This document shows, piece by piece, positions 51,722 through 60,556 of a DNA stretch of 64,000 bases (its first letter is position 1; the number at the start of each line of letters is the position of its first letter). A program made the translations under genes and the position numbers. The stretch lies in contig NZ_QBDT01000001.1 of assembly GCF_004124325.1 (NCBI RefSeq), positions 6,758,001-6,822,000 on the forward strand, in the 5' to 3' direction. Below the pieces are notes generated by a model, which was not told the origin of the DNA, searched no databases, and worked only from the letters and a program-made list of their open reading frames with translations. This DNA comes from Streptomyces sp. L2 (GTDB lineage: Bacteria; Actinomycetota; Actinomycetes; Streptomycetales; Streptomycetaceae).

Positions 51722-52348
51722 ATGCAGGACGAGTACCGCACAGTCGCCCGCGCGGGCGTGCACGAGACCGAGGTCAACCGCTCCCGCTTCCTGTGCGCCC
51801 TCGCCCCGGCCGCCACCGAGCAGGAGGCGCAGGACTTCATCGCCTCCGTCCGCAAGGAGCGCACCGACGCCACCCACAACTGCTGGGCGTACGTCATCGG
51901 TGCCGACGCGCGCGTGCAGAAGGCGAGCGACGACGGAGAACCGGGGGGCACCGCGGGCGTGCCCATGCTGCAGATGCTGCTGCGCCGGGACATGCGCTAC
52001 GTCGTCGCCGTCGTCACCCGCTATTACGGCGGCGTCAAGCTCGGCGCGGGTGGCCTCATCCGGGCCTACGGCGGAGCGGTCGGCGAGGCCCTGGACGCGC
52101 TCGGCAGCCTCACCCGCCGCCGGTTCCGGCTGGCCACGGTGACCGTCGACCACCAGCGCGCGGGCAAGGTGCAGAACGACCTGCGCGCCACGGGACGCGA
52201 GGTCCGGGACGTCCGCTACGGCGAGGCCGTCACCATCGAGATCGGTCTGCCGGACGCCGACGTGGACGCCTTCCGGGCCTGGCTGGCCGACACGACGGCG
52301 GGCACGGCCGCCCTCGAACTCGGCGGCGAGGCCTATGGAGACGCGTGA
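51722..52348 (+). CDS. YigZ/IMPACT family protein (UPF0029)
   Basis: 208 residues. NRSRFLCALAPAATEQEAQDFIASV, then THNCWAYVIG, ASDDGEPGGTAGVPML and VTRYYGGVKLGAGGLIRAYGGAV are the IMPACT/YigZ signature. The second half is a ferredoxin-like domain. Relatives in bacteria influence translation or peptidase activity. Function not established. Confidence 0.92.
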   Translation: MQDEYRTVARAGVHETEVNRSRFLCALAPAATEQEAQDFIASVRKERTDATHNCWAYVIGADARVQKASDDGEPGGTAGVPMLQMLLRRDMRYVVAVVTRYYGGVKLGAGGLIRAYGGAVGEALDALGSLTRRRFRLATVTVDHQRAGKVQNDLRATGREVRDVRYGEAVTIEIGLPDADVDAFRAWLADTTAGTAALELGGEAYGDA

Positions 52349-52467
52349 CAGAACAGGCATTTCGGGGCAATTGCCTTCATGGTCCCGGTGTATGACGGGC
52401 CGATAAACGGGCCGATACGGGAGTAACCGCCCGTGATGTCAGACCCGCCCGTTAGTCTTCGGGGATC

Positions 52468-53631
52468 ATGAGGCTGCTGCACACTTCCGACTGGCATCTG
52501 GGCCGGGCGTTCCACCGCGTGAACATGCTCGACGCCCAGGCCGACTTCATCACCCACCTCGTCACGACCGTGCGCGAGCGCGACGTCGACGCGGTGGTCG
52601 TGTCGGGAGACGTGTACGACCGCGCGGTGCCCCCGCTGGCCGCCGTCGAACTCTTCGACGACGCCCTGCACCGCCTCGCCGCCCTCGGTGTGCCCACGGT
52701 CATGATCTCCGGCAACCACGACTCGGCCCGCCGTCTCGGCGTCGGCGCCGGACTCATCGACCGCGCGGGCATCCACCTGCGCACCGAACCGTCCGCGGCG
52801 GGCACCCCGGTCGTACTCCGGGACCCGCACGGGGACGTCGCGCTCTACGGACTGCCCTACCTCGAACCGGCCCTGGTGAAGGACGAGTTCGGGGTCGACA
52901 AGGCCGGACACGAGAGCGTCCTCGCCGCCGCCATGGAGCGCGTCCGCGCCGACCTCGCCGCCCGCCCGCCGGGCACCCGCTCCGTCGTCCTCGCGCACGC
53001 CTTCGTCACCGGCGGCCGGGTCAGCGACAGCGAACGGGACATCACCGTCGGGGGCGTGGCCGCCGTCCCGGCCGGCGTCTTCGACGGCGTCGACTACGTC
53101 GCGCTCGGACATCTGCACGGCTGCCAGACCCTCACCGAACGCGTCCGGTACTCGGGCTCCCCGCTGGCCTACTCCTTCTCCGAGGCCGAGCACCGCAAGA
53201 GCATGTGGCTCGTCGACCTCGCCGCCGACGGCTCGGTCGACGCCGAGCGCCTCGACTGCCCCGTGCCCCGCCCGCTGGCCCGCATCCGCGGCACGCTCGA
53301 CGACCTCCTCGCCGACTGGGAACTGACCCGCCACGAGGACGCCTGGATCGAGGCCACCCTCACCGACGCGGTACGCCCGGCCGACCCCATGGCCCGCCTC
53401 ACCGAGCGGTTCCCGCACACCCTCAGCCTGGTCTTCGCCCCCGAGCGCGCCCCCGAGGACCCCCAGGTCTCGTACGCCCGCCGGCTCGCCGGCCGCAGCG
53501 ACCAGCAGATCGCCGAGGACTTCGTCGCCCACGTGCGCGGCGCCGGCCCGGACGAGCCGGAGGCGGCCGTGCTGCGCGACGCGTTCGACGCCGTCCGCGC
53601 CGACCACACCGTGCGGGAGGTGGCCCGGTGA
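52468..53631 (+). CDS. sbcD: exonuclease SbcCD, nuclease subunit SbcD
   Basis: 387 residues. It is the Mn-dependent nuclease of the Mre11/Rad50-like SbcCD complex that cuts hairpins and DNA ends. The five phosphoesterase motifs are in order: HTSDWHLG (residues 5-12), VVVSGDVYDRA, MISGNHDSARRL, LAHAFVTG and ALGHLHG. The C-terminal capping domain ends VREVAR. It overlaps sbcC by four bases (GTGA). Confidence 0.95.
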   Translation: MRLLHTSDWHLGRAFHRVNMLDAQADFITHLVTTVRERDVDAVVVSGDVYDRAVPPLAAVELFDDALHRLAALGVPTVMISGNHDSARRLGVGAGLIDRAGIHLRTEPSAAGTPVVLRDPHGDVALYGLPYLEPALVKDEFGVDKAGHESVLAAAMERVRADLAARPPGTRSVVLAHAFVTGGRVSDSERDITVGGVAAVPAGVFDGVDYVALGHLHGCQTLTERVRYSGSPLAYSFSEAEHRKSMWLVDLAADGSVDAERLDCPVPRPLARIRGTLDDLLADWELTRHEDAWIEATLTDAVRPADPMARLTERFPHTLSLVFAPERAPEDPQVSYARRLAGRSDQQIAEDFVAHVRGAGPDEPEAAVLRDAFDAVRADHTVREVAR

Positions 53632-56612
53632 GACTGCACCGGCTCGACATCACCGCCTTCGGGCCCTTCGGCGGCTCCCAGAGCGTCGACTTCGACGCCC
53701 TCTCCGCCGCCGGACTGTTCCTGCTGCACGGCCCCACCGGCGCCGGCAAGACCTCCGTCCTGGACGCCGTGTGCTACGCGCTCTACGGCACCGTCCCCGG
53801 CGCCCGCCAGAGCGGCCAGGGCCTCAACCTTCGCAGCGACCACGCCGCACCCGGCACCCGCACCGAGGTCCGCCTCGAACTGACCGTCGCCGGACGCCGC
53901 CTGGAGATCACCCGGCAGCCCCCCCGGGAACGCCCCAAGCTGCGCGGCACCGGCACCACCGTCGAGAAGCCCCAGACCTGGCTGCGCGGCTACGACGCCA
54001 CGGCCGGCGCCTGGCGGGACCTCAGCCGCTCCCACCAGGAGATCGGCGAGGAGATCACCCAGCTGCTCGGCATGAGCCGCGAGCAGTTCTGCCAGGTCGT
54101 CCTGCTGCCCCAGGGCGACTTCGCCCGCTTCCTGCGCGCCGACGCCGAGGCCCGCGGTCGGCTGCTGGGCCGCCTCTTCGACACCCAGCGCTTCGCCGAC
54201 GTCGAGAAGCGCCTCGCCGACCGCCGACGCACCACCGAGGCCCGGGTCCGCGAGGGCGACACCACCCTGCTCGCGGACGCGCACCGCATGCAGCAGGAGG
54301 CGGGCGACGCCATGGACCTGCCCGGCCTCGCCCCCGGCGAACCGGGCCTGGCCGAAGCGGTCCTCGGCGCCGCCGCCGTCGCCCGCAGCACCGCCCGCGA
54401 ACGCCTCACCGTCGCCGAATGCCGCCTCACCGCCGCCGAGTCCGCGCACGCCGCCGCCCGGCGCGCCCTGGGCGACGTACGCGAACTCGCCCGGCTGCAG
54501 GCCCGGTTCGCCGAGGCGCGACAGCGCGCCGAGCGGCTCCAGGAGCGGGACGGCGAGCACCGCGCGGTACGGGACCGCATGGAGCGCGCCCGCAAGGCGG
54601 AGACCGTGGCCCCCGCGCTGGAACTGCGCGAGGCCGCGGCGGCGGAGCATCGCCGGGCCACCGAGGCGGAGGCCCGCGCGCGCGGGACACTGCCCGACCC
54701 GCACGCGGGCGCGGACGCGACCGGCCTCGCGGCCGCCGCCCGCCGGACCGCCGAGGAACTCGGCGGCCTGGAGTCGGCCCGCCGCGCCGAACAGCGGCTC
54801 GCCGCGCTCGCCGGGGAACGGACCGGACTCGACGACCAGGAGCGCGCCGACGAGGACGTCCTGCGCGAGGCCGACGCCTGGCTCGCCGACTGGGACCCCG
54901 CCCGTACGGCCCTCCAGTCCCGTATCGAGGCCGCGCAGGAGGCCGCCACCCGCGCGGAACAGCTCGCCGAGCGGCGTGAGCCCGCCCGCCGCCGCCTCAC
55001 CGCGGCCCGCACCCGGGACGAACTGGCCGCCGGCCTGGAGCAGGCCCGGCAGCGGGCCCTCGCCTCCGCGCAGCGCGCCGTGGACGCCCGCACCCACTGG
55101 CTCGACCTCAAGGAACAGCGCCTGAACGGCATCGCCGCCGAACTGGCCGCCCACCTCACCGACGGCGAACCCTGCGCCGTCTGCGGTGCCACCGAACACC
55201 CGGCGCCCGCCCGCAAGGTCGACGGGCACGTCGACCGCGACACCGAGGAGCGCGCCCTCGCCGCGGTCCAGCGGGCCGAGGAGCAGCGCGCCGAGGACGA
55301 GCGGCGCCTCGGTGGTGTCCGCGAGGCCCTTGCCGCCGCCACCGCCGAGGCCGGCGACGCCCCCACCGCGCGGCTCGCCGCCGAGGCCGACGAACTGGAG
55401 CGGGAGTTCGCGCGCGCCCGCCGCGACGCCTCCGCCCTGCACGCCGCCCACGAGGAACTGCGCCGGGCCGAGCAGGAGCGCGAGCGCCGCCTCATCGACC
55501 GCCAGCAGGCCGCCGTGCGGACCGCCGCCCGCGTCACCCGGCGCGAGGCACTGGACCACGAACAGGTCACTCTGGAGCAGGAGTTGACGCAGGCCCGCGG
55601 TGGTGCCGGGAGTGTGGCCGCCCGCGCCGCCCAGCTGGAGCGGCGGGCAGCCCTGCTCACCGCCGCCGCCGACGCGACCCGCGCCGCGGAGGACGCCGCC
55701 CATCGGCTCAAGGACGCCGACGCCCGCCTCGCCGACGCCGCCTACCGGGCCGGCTTCGACACCCCCCGGGCCGCGGCCGACGCCCTGCTGGACGCCGCCG
55801 CCCACCGCGAACTGCAGCACCGGCTGGACGCCCGGCAGGCGGAGGAGGCCGCCGTACGGGCCGTGCTCGCCGAGGAAGGCACCGCGGCCGCGGCGGCACA
55901 GCCGCCCGCGGACCCGGCCTCCGCCGAGCAGGCCGCGGAGGGGGCGGAACAGCGGCTGCGCGAGGCCGTCTCCGAGCGCGACGCGGCGGCCCGCTGCCGC
56001 ACCCAGCTCGACCGCCTCTCCGCCCGCGCCACCGAGGGCGTACGACGGCTCGCCCCGCTCCGGCAGGAGTACGACCGGGTGGCCCGGCTGGCCGCGCTCA
56101 CCGCGGGCACCTCCGCCGACAACGAACGCCGGATGCGCCTGGAGTCGTACGTGCTGGCGGCCCGGCTGGAACAGGTCGCCGCCGCCGCGACCGTGCGCCT
56201 GCGGCGGATGTCCGCCGGCCGGTACACGCTCGTCCACTCCGACGACCGCAGCGGACGCGGGCGCAGCGGGCTCGGCCTGCACGTCGTCGACGCCTGGACC
56301 GGCCGCGAACGGGACACCGCCACTCTGTCCGGCGGCGAGACCTTCTTCGCCTCCCTCGCCCTGGCCCTCGGCCTCGCGGACGTCGTCACCGACGAGGCCG
56401 GCGGCGTCCGGCTCGACACCCTCTTCATCGACGAGGGCTTCGGCAGCCTCGACGACGAGACCCTGGACGAGGTGCTGGACGTCCTGGACTCGCTGCGCGA
56501 ACGCGACCGCAGCGTGGGCATCGTCAGCCACGTCGGTGACCTCCGCCGCCGGATCCACGCCCGGCTGGAAGTGGTCAAGGGCAGAACGGGTTCCTCACTG
56601 CGGCAGCGGTGA
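53628..56612 (+). CDS. sbcC: exonuclease SbcCD, ATPase subunit SbcC
   Basis: 994 residues from GTG 53628. Walker A is GPTGAGKTS (residues 35-43). A long coiled coil with a zinc hook CAVC (Cys516, Cys519) in the middle joins the two ATPase halves. The ABC signature LSGGETFFASLALALGLADV is near residue 900, and Walker B is LFIDEGFGSLDDE near 932-944. It tethers and feeds DNA to SbcD. Its last 18 bases overlap the convergent Lrp gene. Confidence 0.95.
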   Translation: MRLHRLDITAFGPFGGSQSVDFDALSAAGLFLLHGPTGAGKTSVLDAVCYALYGTVPGARQSGQGLNLRSDHAAPGTRTEVRLELTVAGRRLEITRQPPRERPKLRGTGTTVEKPQTWLRGYDATAGAWRDLSRSHQEIGEEITQLLGMSREQFCQVVLLPQGDFARFLRADAEARGRLLGRLFDTQRFADVEKRLADRRRTTEARVREGDTTLLADAHRMQQEAGDAMDLPGLAPGEPGLAEAVLGAAAVARSTARERLTVAECRLTAAESAHAAARRALGDVRELARLQARFAEARQRAERLQERDGEHRAVRDRMERARKAETVAPALELREAAAAEHRRATEAEARARGTLPDPHAGADATGLAAAARRTAEELGGLESARRAEQRLAALAGERTGLDDQERADEDVLREADAWLADWDPARTALQSRIEAAQEAATRAEQLAERREPARRRLTAARTRDELAAGLEQARQRALASAQRAVDARTHWLDLKEQRLNGIAAELAAHLTDGEPCAVCGATEHPAPARKVDGHVDRDTEERALAAVQRAEEQRAEDERRLGGVREALAAATAEAGDAPTARLAAEADELEREFARARRDASALHAAHEELRRAEQERERRLIDRQQAAVRTAARVTRREALDHEQVTLEQELTQARGGAGSVAARAAQLERRAALLTAAADATRAAEDAAHRLKDADARLADAAYRAGFDTPRAAADALLDAAAHRELQHRLDARQAEEAAVRAVLAEEGTAAAAAQPPADPASAEQAAEGAEQRLREAVSERDAAARCRTQLDRLSARATEGVRRLAPLRQEYDRVARLAALTAGTSADNERRMRLESYVLAARLEQVAAAATVRLRRMSAGRYTLVHSDDRSGRGRSGLGLHVVDAWTGRERDTATLSGGETFFASLALALGLADVVTDEAGGVRLDTLFIDEGFGSLDDETLDEVLDVLDSLRERDRSVGIVSHVGDLRRRIHARLEVVKGRTGSSLRQR

Positions 56613-57086
56613 GCGTCCCGGCTCCGCCCGTCCTGGCTCCGCCCGGCCCAGTGGGCGCCGGGGCAGGGGAGAGGAGTACACCACGCTCGTGGTGACCGAG
56701 CCCAGTGCGCCGATCCGGCCCGAGATCTCCTCCAGGTGGGGCATGGAGCGGGCGGCGACCTTGATCACAAAGCAGTCGTCGCCGGTGACGTGGTGCGCCT
56801 CCAGGATCTCCGGAGTCGTCGCCACCAGGTCGTGGAACGGCTTGTAGTTGCCGTTCGGGTACCTCAGCCGCACGAACGCCAGGATCGGCAGGCCGAGGCG
56901 CTCCAGGTCGACGACCGCACCGTAGCCCTGGACGACCCCGGCCTCCTCCAGCCGCCGCACCCGCTCGGTGACCGCGCTGGCGGACATCGAGACCGCCCGG
57001 GCGAGGTCGGCGAAGCTCACACGGCCGTCGCGCTGCAGGACATCGAGGATGCGCCAGTCGGTGGCGTCCGGGGAATACGCGGTCAT
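56595..57086 (-). CDS. Lrp/AsnC-family regulator 1
   Basis: 163 residues from ATG 57086. N-terminal helix-turn-helix: DATDWRILDVLQRDGRVSFADLARAVSMSASAVTERVRRLEEAGVV. C-terminal RAM (ligand-binding) domain: ILAFVRLRYPNGNYKPFHDLV and EAHHVTGDDCFVIKV. The tail holds AEPGRAEPGR, made from a short repeated DNA stretch. It is divergent from the rhodanese gene and probably controls it and itself. Confidence 0.92.
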   Translation of the reverse strand: MTAYSPDATDWRILDVLQRDGRVSFADLARAVSMSASAVTERVRRLEEAGVVQGYGAVVDLERLGLPILAFVRLRYPNGNYKPFHDLVATTPEILEAHHVTGDDCFVIKVAARSMPHLEEISGRIGALGSVTTSVVYSSPLPRRPLGRAEPGRAEPGRSPLPQ

Positions 57087-57179
57087 CCCGGATGGATAGC
57101 AGGGGAAACCCCGGTACATCAAGGGGAACGCCGTGGAACCTCACTTCAGCGCCCGAGGCCGGCGCCATAGATTTTCCGC

Positions 57180-57656
57180 ATGACCACAACCACCTCCGTG
57201 AACCCCGTCCTGCGCGTCGCCCCCTCCGCGCCAGCCGAGGCCGCCGCGTACTTCCGCGCGAGCCTCGCCTTCCACGCCGACGTCTCCGACGTGGCCGCCG
57301 CCCTCGGCGCGGACGGCGACCCGGGCTTCGTCGTGGTGGACACCCGCTCCACCGACGCCTGGGACCAGGGCCACCTCCCCGGCGCCGTCCACCTGCCGAC
57401 CGCGCTCATACCCGAACAGGCCGGCCGGCTCCTCGACCCCGCCGTGCCCGTGGTCACCTACTGCTGGGGCCCCGGCTGCAACGGCGCCACCCGCGCCGCC
57501 CTCGCACTGGCCGAACTCGGCTACCGGGTCAAGGAGATGCTCGGCGGCTTCGAGTACTGGGCGCGGGAGGGCTTCGCGTACGAAACCTGGGAGGGCACGC
57601 GGCGGCGCGACGTGGACCCGCTCACCGCACCGGTCGACGGCGACTGCGGATGCTGA
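57180..57656 (+). CDS. rhodanese-like sulfurtransferase
   Basis: 158 residues. FVVVDTRSTDAWDQGHLPGAVHLP and TYCWGPGCNGATRAALALAELGYRVKEMLGGFEYW form a single rhodanese domain. The Cys in CWGPGCNGA is the sulfur carrier. It ends with a Cys pair (DCGC), possibly metal or redox related. It is divergent from Lrp regulator 1. Confidence 0.9.
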   Translation: MTTTTSVNPVLRVAPSAPAEAAAYFRASLAFHADVSDVAAALGADGDPGFVVVDTRSTDAWDQGHLPGAVHLPTALIPEQAGRLLDPAVPVVTYCWGPGCNGATRAALALAELGYRVKEMLGGFEYWAREGFAYETWEGTRRRDVDPLTAPVDGDCGC

Positions 57657-57674
57657 ACTCGCGTGGCTCCGGGG

Positions 57675-57711
57675 CCTGTTGAGCAACAGGCGTATGGGAA
57701 CGTCGCGTTCC
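57675..57711. promoter_or_regulatory. two perfect small dyads before the Imm21-like gene
   Basis: CCTGTTG-AG-CAACAGG (57675-57690) and GGAACG-TCG-CGTTCC (57697-57711) stand side by side between the rhodanese stop and the Imm21 start at 57728. The first may be a terminator and the second an operator. Confidence 0.45.
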
Positions 57712-57727
57712 GTGTAGGTTCGGGCCC

Positions 57728-58243
57728 ATGGTACGATACGCGGATCCAGGCGCGCAGGAATGGGTGGAATCGGGCGGCGGTCCGCTCATAGCGATCCCCG
57801 AGACGGTCCTGCCGTTCTGGGTGGGCGCCGACAGCGCCGAACCGGCCACGGACTACGACCGCGCCTGCGAGGTCGACGGATACGTGGGCCTGCTCCCCGT
57901 CGGCGACAGCGCGGCCCTCGTCTTCGGCGACGAGCCCGCCGCGACCACCTATCTGCCCGAGCGGGGCACCTTCGTGCGCTGGTGCGCCGCCGACTCCGAG
58001 GCCGAACTGCTCGCCGGTGTCCCCGCCGCCCTGGACACGGCCGTGTGGCAGCCCGAGGTCCGCTGGCAGGTGCCCGGACCGGTGCTGCTGTTCGACTCGG
58101 CCTGGCCGGGCGGGGCCGCCGACCGCACCGGACACCTGCGGGTGCCGCTGCGGCCGGGACCCTACGCCGTGCGCGCCGGCTACGCCCAGCCCGGTCCGGA
58201 GACCTGGGTGGGGCTGGTGCAGCTGAGGAAGCTGCCCGAATGA
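57728..58243 (+). CDS. Imm21-family (immunity protein 21) protein
   Basis: 171 residues. WVESGGGPLIAIPETVLPFWVG, DYDRACEVDGYVGLLPVGDSAALVFGDEPAATTYLP and PEVRWQVPGPVLLFDSAW are typical of the Imm21 family, found as antidotes to secreted polymorphic toxins. No toxin gene lies next to it, so it may be an orphan immunity gene or have a different role. Confidence 0.75.
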   Translation: MVRYADPGAQEWVESGGGPLIAIPETVLPFWVGADSAEPATDYDRACEVDGYVGLLPVGDSAALVFGDEPAATTYLPERGTFVRWCAADSEAELLAGVPAALDTAVWQPEVRWQVPGPVLLFDSAWPGGAADRTGHLRVPLRPGPYAVRAGYAQPGPETWVGLVQLRKLPE

Positions 58244-58267
58244 GACCCCGCCGCGCGAACCCGCGGC

Positions 58268-59959
58268 TCAGAGCTGGGACAGCTCGTCCACCAGGTCGTC
58301 CAGGCCCAGCGAACCCTGGGACAGGGCCGCCATGTGCCAGGCCTTCAGGTCGAACGCCTCCCCGTGCCGCTCGCGTGCCTTCTCCCGGCCCAGCAGCCAG
58401 GCCCGCTCACCGAGCTTGTAGCCGATCGCCTGGCCCGGGATCGTCAGGTACCGGGTCAGCTCGCTCTCCACGAAGTCCGCGGGCCGGCTGCTGTGCGAGC
58501 CGAAGAACTCCTGCGCCAGCTCGGGCGTCCAGCGCTCACCCGGGTGGAACGGCGAGTCCGCCGGGATCTCCAGCTCCAGGTGCATGCCGATGTCGACGAT
58601 CACCCGCGCCGCGCGCATCATCTGCGCGTCGAGGTAGCCGAGCCGCTCCTCCGGCTCCGTGAGGTAGCCCAGCTCGTCCATCAGGCGCTCCGCGTACAGC
58701 GCCCAGCCCTCCGCGTTGGCGCTGACCCCGCCGATCGTGGCCTGGTAGCGCGACAGGTCCTGCGCGACGTGCGCCCACTGGGCGAGCTGCAGGTGGTGGC
58801 CCGGCACGCCCTCGTGGTACCAGGTCGACACCAGGTCGTACACCGGGAACCGGGTCTGGCCCATCGTCGGCAGCCAGGTGCGGCCGGGACGGGAGAAGTC
58901 CTCCGACGGGGCCGTGTAGTACGGGGCGGCCGCACCGCCGGGCGGGGCGATGCACGACTCCACCCGCCGCACCCGCTCGGCCAGGTCGAAGTGCGTGCCG
59001 TCCAGGTCCGCGATGGCCCGGTCCATCAGGCCCTGCAGCCACTCCCGCACCTCGTCCACGCCCTCGATGTGCCGGCCGTGCTCGTCGAGGTGCGCGAGCG
59101 CCACCCAGGGCGTCTCGGCGCCGGGCAGGATCTTCTCCGCCTCCAGCCTCATCTCGCCGAGGATGCGGTGGAACTCCGACCAGCCGTACGCGTACGCCTC
59201 GTCCAGGTCCAGGTCGGTGCCGTTGAAGTAGCGCGAGAGGCGCGCGTAGCGCTCACGGCCCACGGTGTCCGCCGAGCCCTCGATGGCCGGCGCGTACACG
59301 TCCCGCATCCAGTCCCGCAGCTCCACCACGGCGGCGGTGGCCGCGCGGGCCGCCTCGTCCAGCTCCGCGCGCAGCGCGTCCGGACCCGCCGACGCGAACT
59401 CCTCGAACCAGCCGCGGCCCTGGCCGTCGGTGTCCGCCCACTCGGTGAGCTGGTCCACGAACGTCGCGGTCGGCCGGGGCGCCGCGTACAGCTTGCGGTC
59501 CAGGCCGAGGGACAGGGACTCCCGGTAGCCGGCGTAGGCGGCCGGCACCGCGCGCAGCCGCTCGGCGATCGCCGCCCAGTCCTCGTCCGTCCCCGTCGGC
59601 GTCACCGTGAAGATCTCCCGCACCATGTGGCCGGGCGTGTCCATGTTGCCGACCTTGCGCAGGTGCTCGTCGGCCTCGTGGACGGCCAGTTCGGCGGTCA
59701 GCCGCTCGCGCAGCAGCCGCCCGCAGCGGCGCTCCACCTCGCTGTCCGCGCCGGGCCGCCGCTCGGCCTCGTCGAGCCGGGCGAGCGTCGTCCGGGCCAG
59801 ATCCGCCAGCGCCTGCTGACCGGTCGGTGAGTAATCGGGCAGCCTGCCCGAGCTCTCCTTCACCCCGAGATAGGTGCCGGTGACGGGGTCGAGGGCGATG
59901 AGTTCGTCGACGTAGGCATCGGCGACCTGACGGGGCAGCGGGCTCTGGATCTCAGACAT
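58268..59959 (-). CDS. DUF885 family metallopeptidase-like protein
   Basis: 563 residues from ATG 59959, preferred over 59968 because GAGG is about nine bases upstream of it. TWYHEGVPGHHLQLAQ holds the HExxxxH-type zinc motif. NAEGWALYAERLMDELGYL supplies the third ligand Glu. LTRYLTIPGQAIGYKLGERAWL is typical of DUF885 C-termini. No signal peptide is visible, so it is cytoplasmic. The substrate is probably a peptide. Confidence 0.9.
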   Translation of the reverse strand: MSEIQSPLPRQVADAYVDELIALDPVTGTYLGVKESSGRLPDYSPTGQQALADLARTTLARLDEAERRPGADSEVERRCGRLLRERLTAELAVHEADEHLRKVGNMDTPGHMVREIFTVTPTGTDEDWAAIAERLRAVPAAYAGYRESLSLGLDRKLYAAPRPTATFVDQLTEWADTDGQGRGWFEEFASAGPDALRAELDEAARAATAAVVELRDWMRDVYAPAIEGSADTVGRERYARLSRYFNGTDLDLDEAYAYGWSEFHRILGEMRLEAEKILPGAETPWVALAHLDEHGRHIEGVDEVREWLQGLMDRAIADLDGTHFDLAERVRRVESCIAPPGGAAAPYYTAPSEDFSRPGRTWLPTMGQTRFPVYDLVSTWYHEGVPGHHLQLAQWAHVAQDLSRYQATIGGVSANAEGWALYAERLMDELGYLTEPEERLGYLDAQMMRAARVIVDIGMHLELEIPADSPFHPGERWTPELAQEFFGSHSSRPADFVESELTRYLTIPGQAIGYKLGERAWLLGREKARERHGEAFDLKAWHMAALSQGSLGLDDLVDELSQL

Positions 59960-59992
59960 GGCGCCCATCCTCGTACGAGGAGGATGGCTGCG

Positions 59993-60496
59993 TCACCCAT
60001 GTATCGCTGATTCAGCTCTGGGCGTGGCCGGGGGCAGCATCGGCCCGCAGTCCCACTGCTGGAAGATCAGCCGGGTCTCCACCCGGGCCACTTCCTTGCG
60101 CGCGGTGAACTCGTCCAGGACCAGCCGCTGCAGATCGGCCATGTCCGCCACCGCCACGTGCACCAGGTAGTCGTCCGGCCCGGTCAGATGGAACACCGTC
60201 CGGGATTCCGGCAGCGCCCGGATCCGCTCCACGAACGGTCCCACCAGTTCCCGCCGGTGCGGCCGCACCTGCACCGACAGCAGCGCCTCCAGACCGCGCC
60301 CGAGCTTGGCCGGGTCCAGCCGCAGCTGGTGGCCCAGGATCACGCCCGAGCGGCGCAGCCGGGTCACCCGGTCCAGACAGGTCGACGGGGCGACGCCCAC
60401 CTGCGTGGCCAGATCCCGGTAGGTGGCCCGGGCGTCGTTCTGCAACAGCCGCAGCAGGTGGAGGTCGACCGGATCCAGTACGACAGATTCAGCCAT
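59993..60496 (-). CDS. Lrp/AsnC-family regulator 2
   Basis: 167 residues. Helix-turn-helix: LDPVDLHLLRLLQNDARATYRDLATQVGVAPSTCLDRVTRLRRSGVI. Ligand domain: LEALLSVQVRPHRRELVGPF, TVFHLTGPDDYLVHVAVADM. It is divergent from the PLP enzyme below, the layout in which Lrp proteins regulate amino-acid catabolic genes. It shares little beyond the fold with Lrp regulator 1. Confidence 0.92.
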   Translation of the reverse strand: MAESVVLDPVDLHLLRLLQNDARATYRDLATQVGVAPSTCLDRVTRLRRSGVILGHQLRLDPAKLGRGLEALLSVQVRPHRRELVGPFVERIRALPESRTVFHLTGPDDYLVHVAVADMADLQRLVLDEFTARKEVARVETRLIFQQWDCGPMLPPATPRAESAIHG

Positions 60497-60500
60497 TCGC

Positions 60501-60520
60501 CGAACGTAGCACGGCGTTCG
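60501..60520. promoter_or_regulatory. operator candidate for Lrp regulator 2
   Basis: CGAACG (60501-60506), eight bases, CGTTCG (60515-60520), with a third half-site-like CCGTTCGG at 60532-60539. It lies in the divergent gap before the PLP-enzyme ATG at 60557. Confidence 0.4.
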
Positions 60521-60556
60521 ACGCGCGGGACCCGTTCGGTGTTCACCCTTCCGCCC

